DNA from: Desulfosporosinus shakirovi
GTDB lineage: Bacteria; Bacillota; Desulfitobacteriia; Desulfitobacteriales; Desulfitobacteriaceae
Direction: 5' to 3'
Assembly: GCF_020595055.1 (NCBI RefSeq)
Contig: NZ_JAJDOO010000002.1
Coordinates: 124,001 to 188,000, forward strand
Length of the DNA stretch: 64,000 nt
Position numbers and translations under genes: made by a program. The first letter of the stretch is position 1. Every line of letters begins with the position of its first letter. This document shows, piece after piece, positions 8,615-16,910 of this stretch. The notes beneath the pieces are model-generated. The model did no database searches. It was not told the DNA's origin and saw only the letters and a program-made list of their open reading frames with translations.

Positions 8615-9508
8615 TTATTTAAAGGCGGCAGTTAGATCTTCTTTCAGTAAATTGTTGCCTATAAAGCTTACAATACCAATCTCAACATCTGGTGATTCCA
8701 TTATGGAATATTGCCCATCTACATAATTAAATTCAAGGTAATGAGTGCCCGAACAAAGGATCCCTTTACCTCGAATCACATCTCCGAATCCACCTTTTTT
8801 ACAGGTTGCGAGAATCTGTTTCAATTGTTCTAAACTTACGATTCTAGAAGTATTAAGTCCCAACGAATCAAAGTCATGGTTAAAGGCCTCTTTGGAAGCC
8901 TGTAAAAAGCAATTCGATTTTCCATTGATTAAAAATTTGATATCCTGATTAGATAATTTGGCCCAATCCTTTGAGATAATATGGGCAGTCTCGTTTAAAG
9001 TTTTTAACCCTTGTTCTATTAGGCGAATTTCATTATCATCTAAGAACTGAGCTTTACTTATAACCAAAGATGAGGCATGTAGGATTTGGCTTTTGTAGAA
9101 ACCTGAGTAACTCTGTATATGCTTTGTAAAATTCTGAGCATCCACAACCGTAGTTACTGAGTTAATAAAACATTTGCTGGAAATTTCAATATCCTTAAAT
9201 ATATCTAAAATTTCACCCAAAATAAAAATGCCGGAGGGCTCAAAAATGATTCGATCGATTTCTTGACTCAATAAGTGTTTAAGAGTAAGAAGAAAATCTC
9301 CCTTTAGTTTACAACAGATACATCCATTTGATAATTCATAAACCTCAAACCCTTCAATTTCTAATATTTCGCGATCCACATTAGCTTCGCCAAAATCGTT
9401 TTCAATCAAGACGATTTTTTCACAAGTATCCAGTGAATGCAGGATTCTCTTAACTAAGGTTGTTTTACCTGCACCTAAAAATCCAGAAACAATATCAAAT
9501 TTGACCAT
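8615..9508 (-). CDS. CobW/G3E-family GTPase
   Basis: A P-loop GTPase of the CobW/YjiA/HypB class (G3E): the Walker A SGFLGAGKTTL occurs near the N-terminus, the metal-binding GCICC motif around residue 65, and EPSG in the switch region. These proteins deliver metals to, or assist assembly of, metalloenzymes. The placement among corrinoid methyltransferases hints at cofactor loading (cobalt, or zinc for MtaB), but this is inference. The start at 9508 sits 9 bases after AGGAGG; the upstream in-frame ATG at 9547 has no ribosome site. The length of 297 residues is slightly short for CobW because its C-terminal domain is compact. It is the only gene here on the minus strand. Confidence 0.85.
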   Translation of the reverse strand: MVKFDIVSGFLGAGKTTLVKRILHSLDTCEKIVLIENDFGEANVDREILEIEGFEVYELSNGCICCKLKGDFLLTLKHLLSQEIDRIIFEPSGIFILGEILDIFKDIEISSKCFINSVTTVVDAQNFTKHIQSYSGFYKSQILHASSLVISKAQFLDDNEIRLIEQGLKTLNETAHIISKDWAKLSNQDIKFLINGKSNCFLQASKEAFNHDFDSLGLNTSRIVSLEQLKQILATCKKGGFGDVIRGKGILCSGTHYLEFNYVDGQYSIMESPDVEIGIVSFIGNNLLKEDLTAAFK

Positions 9509-9748
9509 AAATCTCATCCTCCTATGAATCCTCAATACCTTGCTCATCTAAGTAAGCTTAATGATAATTGAGCAAGTATACCATGGATTATTCTGTGTTT
9601 TTGGGGATTTTTCAATTCGGTTTACTGAATAATCTTAATTTAGTAGGTGAACAGAAATAATACTTATAAAGCAAATTACTTTGAGCTCTCAATATTAGAC
9701 AAAGAAGTATAACTAACCTTTCTATAGTTATATTTGCTCAGTGAACTC

Positions 9749-9789
9749 GTTCAGCTAAAGCTGAACACCCACTTACAAGAAGTGGGTGT
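9749..9789. repeat. Two abutting perfect hairpins, possible IS200/IS605-type end or PATE
   Basis: The first hairpin has arms GTTCAGCT/AGCTGAAC (9749-9766). The second, sharing its last two bases, has 10-bp arms ACACCCACTT/AAGTGGGTGT (9765-9774 and 9780-9789) with loop ACAAG. Paired subterminal hairpins of this kind resemble IS200/IS605-family ends and their non-autonomous derivatives. No tnpA or tnpB is nearby. It could also be a terminator-like structure, although the T run is weak. Confidence 0.45.
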
Positions 9790-9966
9790 CTACTTTGAAT
9801 TGATAAATATACTGGTTAGGATTTATCAAGATAAAACAAGATAGTCCATGGTAAAGAGAGCCTCCAAAAGACTACAATATTATTAATAACACTAGTCAAA
9901 ACATTTAGAACATTCAATCAACAATAAACATAGATCTATAGATGACTATGTAAGAGAGGGGAGAAA

Positions 9967-10002
9967 ATGGGAAGTGTTTCTTTGAATAAGCAATCCTCAT
10001 AA
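9967..10002 (+). other. Possible 11-residue leader ORF upstream of mtaC
   Basis: ATG at 9967 follows GAGAGGGG at good spacing and reads MGSVSLNKQSS before TAA. It lies 58 bases before the mtaC start. It may be a leader peptide or chance. The rest of the 9509-10060 gap, apart from the paired hairpins, showed nothing recognisable. Confidence 0.15.
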
Positions 10003-10060
10003 TGACCCTAATGAAAATATACTAATTATAATTTAAATTTGAAATTTTAGGAGGATATAC

Positions 10061-10693
10061 ATGTTTGATTTTACAGGATTAAGTAATGCCGTAATAGAAG
10101 GTGACAATGACCAAGTGCAAGCAAAAGTCAATGAAGCTATTAGTGCAAATGTGGATCCACTAGCTATCATTAATCAAGGACTTATCGGGGGTATGAATGT
10201 AGTTGGACAACGTTTCAAAGTTAATGATATGTTTGTACCAGAAGTGCTGATGTCAGCACGCTCCATGAATGCAGGTATCGAGCTGGTTAAGCCTTTACTG
10301 GCCGGTGGCGAAATGACCAATAGAGGCACGGTCATTATAGGAACTGTCAAAGGAGATCTACATGATATTGGAAAGAGCTTAGTAGGTATGATGCTTGAAT
10401 GCTCAGGCTTCAAAGTTATTGATCTGGGTGTAGATGTCTCACCTGAAGAATTCATCGCTGCAATCAAGGAGAACGATGGAAAAATTCTAGCCCTTTCAGC
10501 CTTACTTACGACCACGATGCTCTCCATGAAATCAACAATTGAAGAGTGTGTAGAACAAGGTATGCGAAACGATATTAAGGTCATCATTGGTGGTGCACCA
10601 ATTTCACAGGAATTCTCGGATCAAATCGGTGCAGATGGTTATGCTGGGGATGCTGCAGCAGCGGTGGAACTAGTTGCTAATTTATTGCAATAA
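10061..10693 (+). CDS. mtaC: Methanol corrinoid protein MtaC-like (cobamide-binding)
   Basis: It carries the methyl group on a protein-bound corrinoid between the substrate methyltransferase and the THF methyltransferase. The 210 residues comprise the N-terminal helical cap domain (about 1-85, with GLIGGMNVVGQRF and VPEVLMSARSMNAG) and the C-terminal Rossmann B12 domain. Its base-off ligand motif is GDLHDIGKS, with the cobalt-ligating histidine at residue 101. It ends in a conserved GGAPIS...GADGYAGDAAAAVEL. An AGGAGG site precedes ATG. The mtaB homologue follows after 29 bases, so the two are surely one operon. A second paralogue is encoded at 13745. Confidence 0.93.
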   Translation: MFDFTGLSNAVIEGDNDQVQAKVNEAISANVDPLAIINQGLIGGMNVVGQRFKVNDMFVPEVLMSARSMNAGIELVKPLLAGGEMTNRGTVIIGTVKGDLHDIGKSLVGMMLECSGFKVIDLGVDVSPEEFIAAIKENDGKILALSALLTTTMLSMKSTIEECVEQGMRNDIKVIIGGAPISQEFSDQIGADGYAGDAAAAVELVANLLQ

Positions 10694-10722
10694 TAATTAA
10701 ATAATGAATAGGAGGGACTATT

Positions 10723-12123
10723 GTGGCTAGTCTTCAATTTAATGAGCTTGCCTATACAAATTTAGATGAATTTATATACGGTCATGCCAAGAAACCAGTA
10801 GTTTGTAGCAATGGAATGGTCATTGGAGGAGGAACAGTATATCCAGAAGTAAACTTAACACTTCCAACTATGTTAATCGATACAGAAACCATGCCGAAAG
10901 TACTATCCCAGTATGAAGAAATGATTCATGGTATTTGTTCGAAAGCTCACGAACTTCTATCACCTGGAATTATCATAGAAATTGAACTGCTTCCTCCGTG
11001 TACCTTCAATCCTCAATGGGGAATTGATGTCACTAAAGTTGCAAAGGGAGTAATGAACGAATACTATTCAAAATTCGGGTTAAAGAGTCTCTTAAGAATG
11101 ACAGTTGTCGATATTCGTGAAGGTAAGACCCTTACTCATATGTACAAAGGTGAACATTGGGACAATGTTATTAAAACATTTAGAGGGTGTGCTGAAGCTG
11201 GTGCTGACTTTTTGGCAATTGAATCGATAGGCGGCAAGCATCTCCACGATGAAGCAGTAATGAACTGTGACCTACCTAGAGCATTGTTTTCTTTAGGGGT
11301 TGTCGGCTGTCGAGATATGGCTGTTTTATGGGATGAAATTGTAAAAATTTCGACTGAGACAAACTGTATCCCTTCAGGGGACACAGCATGCGGCTTTGCC
11401 AACACCTCAATGGTCATGGCTCATAAAAATTTTATTCCGAAAGTTTTTGCTGCAATTGACAGAGTTATGTGTGCAGTGAGAACATTAGTTGCAGTAGAAC
11501 GAGGTGCTTTGGGACCAGACAAAGATTGCGGTTATGAAGGAGTTTATCTTAAAGCAATTACTGGTATACCCATCTCCATGGAAGGAAGAACTGCTGCCTG
11601 TGCTCATTCGAGTTCAGTGGGAAACATATCCGCGTGTTTGGCTGATTGCTGGAGTAACGAATCTGTTGAAAACGTAAGATTGTTGGGCGGGATGGCTCCT
11701 ACTGTCTATACTGAACAGCTTATCTACGATTGCCGACTAATGAACGTGGCCTCAGCACGTGGATTTGCTCATGAAATGAGAGATATCCTGTCGGAATCTG
11801 ATCGAATGTATGACCCCCAAGCATATATCTTAGACCCTGGCGTAGTTATAAAAATCAGTCAAGAGATTGTTAAAGGCAAGACTCACTTTGAGCGAACGAA
11901 AATCGCCGCTTCTGCCACAATTAAGGAATTACGAAGCGCTTTCCAAGACGGCTTACTACAACTAGATACTAAGGAATTAAAGTATCTTGATATTTTTGAA
12001 AAACAGTTAAAGTTAATGCCTAATGATGAAGCTGAGTTTACACAATTCATGATCAAAAACAGTACTTTAGATAAATTTGATCCTGCAAAGTATGATTTTA
12101 ACTTTAATGCTGTTGCCAAGTAA
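10723..12123 (+). CDS. mtaB: Methanol:corrinoid-protein methyltransferase MtaB
   Basis: It activates methanol on a zinc centre and methylates Co(I) of the partner MtaC. The 466 residues align by eye along the whole length with archaeal MtaB (about 460). The zinc ligands of Methanosarcina MtaB (Glu164, Cys220, Cys269) correspond to Glu167 in AIESIGGK, Cys223 in GDTACGFAN and Cys269 in GPDKDCGYEG here. Also conserved are TMEGKT-like SMEGRT and DCWSNESVE. It starts at GTG behind GGAGGG. This is not an MttB-type enzyme and no in-frame TAG occurs, so pyrrolysine is not involved. A terminator follows. Confidence 0.94.
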   Translation: MASLQFNELAYTNLDEFIYGHAKKPVVCSNGMVIGGGTVYPEVNLTLPTMLIDTETMPKVLSQYEEMIHGICSKAHELLSPGIIIEIELLPPCTFNPQWGIDVTKVAKGVMNEYYSKFGLKSLLRMTVVDIREGKTLTHMYKGEHWDNVIKTFRGCAEAGADFLAIESIGGKHLHDEAVMNCDLPRALFSLGVVGCRDMAVLWDEIVKISTETNCIPSGDTACGFANTSMVMAHKNFIPKVFAAIDRVMCAVRTLVAVERGALGPDKDCGYEGVYLKAITGIPISMEGRTAACAHSSSVGNISACLADCWSNESVENVRLLGGMAPTVYTEQLIYDCRLMNVASARGFAHEMRDILSESDRMYDPQAYILDPGVVIKISQEIVKGKTHFERTKIAASATIKELRSAFQDGLLQLDTKELKYLDIFEKQLKLMPNDEAEFTQFMIKNSTLDKFDPAKYDFNFNAVAK

Positions 12124-12161
12124 GCAGAATTAATTCAGATATTTGTTTTAAAATAATCTTT

Positions 12162-12233
12162 GGCACCCTTGCCTCTAGCTGGTTAGGTATTAAATCCCGG
12201 CGGAGGCTAGAGTGCCCCTTTGAATTTTTTTAT
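12162..12233 (+). terminator. Bulged hairpin terminator after mtaB
   Basis: GGCAC and CTCTAGC on the left pair with GCTAGAG and GTGCC on the right (12206-12216), leaving an internal bulge. T-rich sequence (TTTTTTT) follows at about 12226. It lies 38 bases after the mtaB stop. Confidence 0.6.
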
Positions 12234-12357
12234 TTATAAGTTTATAATAGTTTAAAGAAAATATTTCCATATGTTATAATAATATTATTAAATTGATATC
12301 CAACCTAATCCGCATTTGCTTCCATAAACTTGTGTTCAGGAGTGAAATAAGTATTTG

Positions 12358-12373
12358 CACACTTTAAAGTGTG
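12358..12373. promoter_or_regulatory. Perfect 16-bp palindrome before the PocR/AraC regulator
   Basis: CACACTTTAAAGTGTG ends 22 bases before the GTG start and just before the ribosome site TTTGGAGGTGG. Perfect dyad symmetry suggests an operator, perhaps autoregulatory. As RNA it could also form a hairpin next to the ribosome site. Confidence 0.5.
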
Positions 12374-12395
12374 AACTTGCTTTGGAGGTGGTAAT

Positions 12396-13715
12396 GTGAA
12401 TCAAGGAGACCAGAATCAAGATAAGAAATTACAGTGGCTCGAAAAATTAGTGGATCGAAATCTTTTGGATAAAATGCTTTGTTCATTTTCCAAATCTACT
12501 GGATTAAAAGCAATTCTCGTCGATAACAAAGGAAATACACTAATTTCTACTGACCATGCCATCAAGGACTGTAACTTTTGTGAAATGATAAAATCCGATA
12601 GTAATGGTGCAAAAAAATGTCAGCGTTCATATGCGCGTGCTTGCACAGAGGCATCTAAATATGGTGAACCTTATATTTTCCGCTGTCATGCCGGCTTAAT
12701 AATGTGGGCCGCACCTATTTTATTAGATGAGTATGTTGGCTCAATTATTTGCGGTCAAGTACTTATGTGGGAGCCCGAAGACTATTTTCTAGAAGAAATT
12801 GAGGAAATGGTGATGGGACTTAATATAGACGTAGCTGCAGTCAAATGGTCAGCTGCTCAGTTAGAGATTATGTCAAGCGATAGAGTGCAAGCAGCAGCAG
12901 ACCTGTTGTTTGTCGTGGCAAATCAAATCATGCAAAGCGGTATGACTGTCTTAGCGCAAAGAAGGGAAATAACTGCCCAACAGGCTAGATTGGCTGAAGA
13001 AATCCAAGCTCGCAAACGTGCGGAAATCGCCATGGGTACGATTGAGTCGAGAATCATCAGCAGTAATTCCTTAGACAAAGAACAAGAGCTTAAGTCTATG
13101 GTACGAAATGGGGAGAAACAAGCAACTGCACAACTTTTAGAAAAATTATTAGTTGATATTATCGCCAAAAATTCTAATCATATTGGTACATTAAGAACTA
13201 GAATAATGGAGCTCGTTGTAATTATCTCAAGGGCAGCCGTGGATGGAGGCGCAGAGTTAACTGAAATTCTAAAACTAAATGCCTTATTTCATCAGGAATT
13301 GCTGGAAATCACTTCTCCTGATGAACTCTGCCTGTGGGCAAAAAATATGCTGGAAATATTTATGAACTATTTGGAAACTAATAAAAATCAGAAAAATCTG
13401 CTGGCAATTCAGAAGGCTGCTGAATATATTCGAAATAATTATCGGAATAAGCTGACAATAGATGATATTGCCCAAGCAGTTTATCTTAGTCCGTGCTATG
13501 TTAGTAGAATCTTTAAGCAGGGTTTGGGTTGTACTTTAATGGAATACCTCACACAGGTACGGGTGGAAGAAGCTAAAACAATGCTGAAGAATCCGAAATA
13601 TAACGTAATGCAAGTTGCTGAAGAAAGCGGTTTCGAGGATCCCGGCTACTTTACTAGAGTTTTCAAGAAGCTTGAGGGAGTTACTCCCAGTCGGTTTAAA
13701 CAATATGCCTTATAA
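12396..13715 (+). CDS. PocR-domain AraC-family transcriptional regulator
   Basis: Probably the activator of the methyltransferase genes. The N-terminal third (about residues 15-185) is a PocR sensor domain: LVDRNLLDKM, Cys-bearing NFCEMIKSD and KKCQRSYARAC, then FRCHAGLIMWAAPI and GSIICGQVLMW. This domain is thought to sense small hydrocarbons or alcohols and is common beside corrinoid methyltransferases. A helical segment (about 190-230) and a histidine-kinase-dimerisation-like linker follow. The last 100 residues (from AIQKAAEYIRNNYRN) are a two-HTH AraC domain ending GFEDPGYFTRVFKKLEGVTPSRFKQY. It starts at GTG behind TTTGGAGGTGG. The second corrinoid gene follows after 29 bases. The effector (methanol or methylated corrinoid state) is inferred. 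Confidence 0.9.
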   Translation: MNQGDQNQDKKLQWLEKLVDRNLLDKMLCSFSKSTGLKAILVDNKGNTLISTDHAIKDCNFCEMIKSDSNGAKKCQRSYARACTEASKYGEPYIFRCHAGLIMWAAPILLDEYVGSIICGQVLMWEPEDYFLEEIEEMVMGLNIDVAAVKWSAAQLEIMSSDRVQAAADLLFVVANQIMQSGMTVLAQRREITAQQARLAEEIQARKRAEIAMGTIESRIISSNSLDKEQELKSMVRNGEKQATAQLLEKLLVDIIAKNSNHIGTLRTRIMELVVIISRAAVDGGAELTEILKLNALFHQELLEITSPDELCLWAKNMLEIFMNYLETNKNQKNLLAIQKAAEYIRNNYRNKLTIDDIAQAVYLSPCYVSRIFKQGLGCTLMEYLTQVRVEEAKTMLKNPKYNVMQVAEESGFEDPGYFTRVFKKLEGVTPSRFKQYAL

Positions 13716-13744
13716 CGAAAAGTACCGAGGGGAGTGAGCTAGGA

Positions 13745-14389
13745 TTGGTAACTTCAGAATTAGAATTAGAGTCAATAACGAGAGCGCTGATCAAAGGGCA
13801 AGCCAACCGTGTTAAGACACTTACTACGTTAGCAATTGAAAATGGTGTCACGCCACAAAGGATTTTTCAAAATGCACTACTACCTGGCATGCAAGTTATT
13901 GGCATGCAATTTAGAGATAATACAATTTATATTTCAGATGTACTAATAGCTTCAAGGGCTATGCATGCGGGTTTACACGTCTTAAAACCTATCCTGTCAG
14001 ATCCTCGGCACTCTTCACTAGGTAAAGTTGTAATCGGTACTGTAGCCGGGGATTTACATGATATTGGCAAGAATTTAATCGTCATGATGTTTCGCGGTTC
14101 TGGCTTAGAAGTAATTGATCTTGGCATAGATGTCCAGACTGAGGATTTTGTGGAAGCAGTTAACGAACACCAACCAGATATTTTAGCAATGTCTGCAATG
14201 CTCACGACGACCTTAGCTATGATGTCTGAAACAATTAGAGAACTTGAACGTCTTAAACTGCGTGGCGGTGTCAAAATAATTATTGGAGGAAATCCTGCGA
14301 CACAAGATTTTGCCAATGCAATTAATGCGGATGGTTATGCTGTTGATGTTTTTAAAGCTGTTGATTTAGCTTTGAAACTGGTTCAATAA
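13745..14389 (+). CDS. Second corrinoid methyl-carrier protein (MtaC/MtbC-like)
   Basis: A 214-residue paralogue of the MtaC-like protein: cap domain with LLPGMQVIGMQF and YISDVLIASRAMHAG, then the B12-binding Rossmann domain with GDLHDIGKN (His105 as lower cobalt ligand) and a terminal GGNPATQDFA...NADGYAVD. It starts at TTG behind GAGGGGAG. It is co-directional with the regulator and not next to its own substrate methyltransferase. It may therefore serve MtaB as an alternative carrier, or a methyltransferase encoded elsewhere. A role as a methyl-corrinoid sensor partner for the regulator is also possible but speculative. Confidence 0.9.
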   Translation: MVTSELELESITRALIKGQANRVKTLTTLAIENGVTPQRIFQNALLPGMQVIGMQFRDNTIYISDVLIASRAMHAGLHVLKPILSDPRHSSLGKVVIGTVAGDLHDIGKNLIVMMFRGSGLEVIDLGIDVQTEDFVEAVNEHQPDILAMSAMLTTTLAMMSETIRELERLKLRGGVKIIIGGNPATQDFANAINADGYAVDVFKAVDLALKLVQ

Positions 14390-14510
14390 TTAATTGAATT
14401 ATTGGGGAATGTTAAAAACAACAAAGTTGAGGGTTGTTGGTCAGTCTGACTTAAAGCATTGCATTATTGGGTGTAAAAAGGTTGTTGAACCGATTGATAA
14501 GAGAATTGTT

Positions 14511-14618
14511 ATGACCAAAACAATTCTTTTTTTTGTTTTAAAATGGATCTTTGGGGTGGCGGAATGGTTTCTGTTTCTAATATCTGTTGCAATGTTAAGT
14601 AAAGTAGGGGCTACATAA
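14511..14618 (+). CDS. Possible 35-residue single-span membrane peptide
   Basis: ATG at 14511 opens a frame dominated by a hydrophobic stretch (ILFFVLKWIFGVAEWFLF) and ending SKVGAT. The upstream AAGAGAA is a weak ribosome site, and the frame stays open upstream to about 14394. No family is recognised. The rest of the 14390-14724 gap holds nothing else I can name. It may be noise. Confidence 0.25.
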   Translation: MTKTILFFVLKWIFGVAEWFLFLISVAMLSKVGAT

Positions 14619-14724
14619 ATGGTTTCGATTAAGACTATTAATGAGTAATTCTGGAGATAACTAGACTCTGTGAAAGAGTCTGAAAATAGTGATGCATTGA
14701 TAAACTAAGAAGGTCGGTGATACA

Positions 14725-16149
14725 ATGATATGGTACTTTTTAATACTTATAAACCTTCTTCAGGTTATCTTCCTTTGGACGGCAATAGTCTTAGAAAATC
14801 GAACTCCCGGAAATACAATAACTTGGCTTTTCATACTTGGTCTCCTTCCTATACTTGGGTTCATCCTTTACATAGTATTTGGGCGAAAAACCCGAGGACC
14901 TTTGTTTTATGCTAAACATATCCAAGATAATTCATATAAACATTGGATTAATGAGCAGCAAATAAACATTAAGAGTGGAGATTTAAATCCAAATACTAAT
15001 TATGAGTTAAAATTGGTCAAGCTTCACTTAAACTCAGGCTATGCTCCTTTAACGGTTCATAATCAAGTGGAAATCCTTTTGAATGGTGGGGAGAAATTTC
15101 AAGAATTATTCAATTCCTTAGAAAGTGCAAGCCATCACATACATCTTAGCTATTATATTTTTAAAGACGATGAAATTGGTGCAGATGTCTTGAAGATCTT
15201 AAGTCGTAAAGTTACTGAGGGAGTAGAAGTTCGTGTCCTGCTGGATGGAATGGGAAGTCTTTCTGTTTCAGGTGGTTTTATAAAAAGTATGCGTGAGGCA
15301 GGAATTTTGGCAGAATGGTTTTTCCCAATTCGCTTTCCCTATATTACTTCTCAATTAAACCTGCGTTATCATCGCAAAATCGTTGTCGTGGATGGCAGTA
15401 CCGGTTTCATGGGAGGGCTTAATATTGGTGATGAGTACTTATCTCGCGACTCAAAACTAGGTTTCTGGCGTGACACACATTTAAAACTAGAAGGAGAAGC
15501 TGTCTATACCCTCCAATCCATTTTCTTGAATGATTGGTATTTTGTGACTCGTCAGGAGGTTAAAGGGGAACGTTATTTCCCTGAAACAAAAATCAAACAG
15601 CATCTCCCAATTCAAATATTGGGGAGCGGACCAGATTCAAGATGGACATCTGTTCTGCAGAGCTTTTTTAGCGCAATCACAATGGCGACTCATTGCATTT
15701 ATATAGAAACTCCATACTTTATCCCTGATGCAAGCTTAATCATGGCCTTAAAAACCGCTGCTCTCAGCGGTTTAGACGTACGGCTCCTTGTCCAAGGAAT
15801 CCCAGAACACAAACTGACGTTTCTTGCTATGAATTCATATTTTGAGGACTTACTTCAGGCGGGTGTAAGAATTTTCGAATACATGAAAGGAACTCTTCAT
15901 GCCAAGATTTTAATGATAGATAATCAGCTTACTTCTGTAGGATCTGCAAATATGGATTTGCGGAGTTTTCTCCTGGATTTTGAGGTTAGTGCTTTTATCT
16001 ATGACTCAACAATTGTCGGAGGTTTATTGAAAAATTTTGAGATGGATATGAATGAGAGCAGGGAAGTCATTCTTGAAAAGTTTCAAAAACGCTCAGTCAT
16101 AGAACGATTTAAGGAATCGAGTGCCCGTGTGTTTTCACCGCTTTTATAG
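14725..16149 (+). CDS. cls: Cardiolipin synthase (phospholipase D family)
   Basis: It condenses two phosphatidylglycerols into cardiolipin at the membrane. The 474 residues start with two transmembrane helices (about residues 1-55, the typical ...RTPGNTITWLFILGLLPILGFILYIVFGR). Two HKD catalytic motifs follow: H216-K218-D223 in RYHRKIVVVDGSTGFMGG, and H392-K394-D399 in TLHAKILMIDNQLTSVGSAN. The C-terminal MNESREVILEKFQKRSV tail is also typical. The length is standard. It starts at ATG behind AAGGTCGG and a terminator follows. It appears to be a monocistronic housekeeping gene. Confidence 0.95.
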   Translation: MIWYFLILINLLQVIFLWTAIVLENRTPGNTITWLFILGLLPILGFILYIVFGRKTRGPLFYAKHIQDNSYKHWINEQQINIKSGDLNPNTNYELKLVKLHLNSGYAPLTVHNQVEILLNGGEKFQELFNSLESASHHIHLSYYIFKDDEIGADVLKILSRKVTEGVEVRVLLDGMGSLSVSGGFIKSMREAGILAEWFFPIRFPYITSQLNLRYHRKIVVVDGSTGFMGGLNIGDEYLSRDSKLGFWRDTHLKLEGEAVYTLQSIFLNDWYFVTRQEVKGERYFPETKIKQHLPIQILGSGPDSRWTSVLQSFFSAITMATHCIYIETPYFIPDASLIMALKTAALSGLDVRLLVQGIPEHKLTFLAMNSYFEDLLQAGVRIFEYMKGTLHAKILMIDNQLTSVGSANMDLRSFLLDFEVSAFIYDSTIVGGLLKNFEMDMNESREVILEKFQKRSVIERFKESSARVFSPLL

Positions 16150-16174
16150 CAGATTTTCTCTTTTAAACAAAAGG

Positions 16175-16213
16175 ATACATCTTAGTACGAAAAACGACAG
16201 GGTGTATTTTTTT
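16175..16213 (+). terminator. Terminator after cls
   Basis: ATACATCT pairs with GGGTGTAT (G-U allowed) across an 18-base loop, followed by a run of six T residues. It lies 26 bases after the cls stop. Confidence 0.6.
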
Positions 16214-16397
16214 GTTTTTAGAAAAAAATTTATGGTTAGGGTGTCAGATGAGGCAGAGAGAGTACGTCTATTTAAATGTAAATCAAGTCATGGGTTTAAC
16301 TCCTATATGCTTCCGAAATCCTATGGTATGATAGTTTTTGTGTAACTCAGATAAATAAGAATGTAATAAAGAGAGAAGGCAGGAGGCTGACGACGAG

Positions 16398-16910
16398 GTG
16401 GAGGCCAATTCGACCTTTGATGAGACCTATGAACTTTTATTTCCATTGATCTACCGATTCGTTTCGATTCGAATACCTAAGCCAGATGTGGAAGATGTGA
16501 CCGCAGAAATAATCGTGAAAGTGTGGCGCGGTCTGCCAAATATGGAAAAAAAGACGGCTCTTAAGTCTTGGGCCCTAAAAATTGCGACTCATCAAATTGC
16601 AGATTATTACCGAAGTCATAAACGTACCCCTGTGATGACCCTCGAAGATACGCCGTTACCCATGACGCAACAATCCGATCAAAGTGAAACCTGGGCAACC
16701 CTGTTAAGTGTTAAAGAAACCTTGGCTAAGCTCTCTCCTCAACAGGTTAACGTTATCCAACTCCGATTAATTGAAGGTTTCAGTGCAGGAGAAGCGGCAG
16801 AAATCTTAGGAACAACACAGCAGGCAGTGGACAGCCTTCTATACCGAGCTAAGAAAGGGTTCCGAAAAATCTACCAGGGGAACCTGGACAGAGGAGGCAG
16901 AGTCCGATGA
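16398..16910 (+). CDS. ECF-type RNA polymerase sigma factor
   Basis: It would direct RNA polymerase to stress or envelope promoters. The 170 residues show region 2 (YELLFPLIYRFVSIRI...DVEDVTAEIIVKVWRGLP, then KSWALKIATHQIADYYR) and region 4 (LSPQQVNVIQLRLIEGFSAGEAAEILGTTQQAVDSLLYRAKKGF). It starts at GTG behind AGGAGG, 11 bases away. Its stop overlaps the next gene (ATGA), whose membrane-spanning product probably acts as its anti-sigma or signal partner. No autoregulatory ECF promoter was recognised in the 250-base upstream gap. Confidence 0.93.
   Translation: MEANSTFDETYELLFPLIYRFVSIRIPKPDVEDVTAEIIVKVWRGLPNMEKKTALKSWALKIATHQIADYYRSHKRTPVMTLEDTPLPMTQQSDQSETWATLLSVKETLAKLSPQQVNVIQLRLIEGFSAGEAAEILGTTQQAVDSLLYRAKKGFRKIYQGNLDRGGRVR

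Noticed and set aside
10723-12123. Pyrrolysine-type methylamine methyltransferase
   Set aside because: The sequence matches MtaB with its zinc residues, and there is no in-frame TAG.
14394-14510. Longer version of the small membrane ORF before cls
   Set aside because: The TTG and ATG options upstream have no properly spaced ribosome site, so only the 14511 start is kept, at low confidence.
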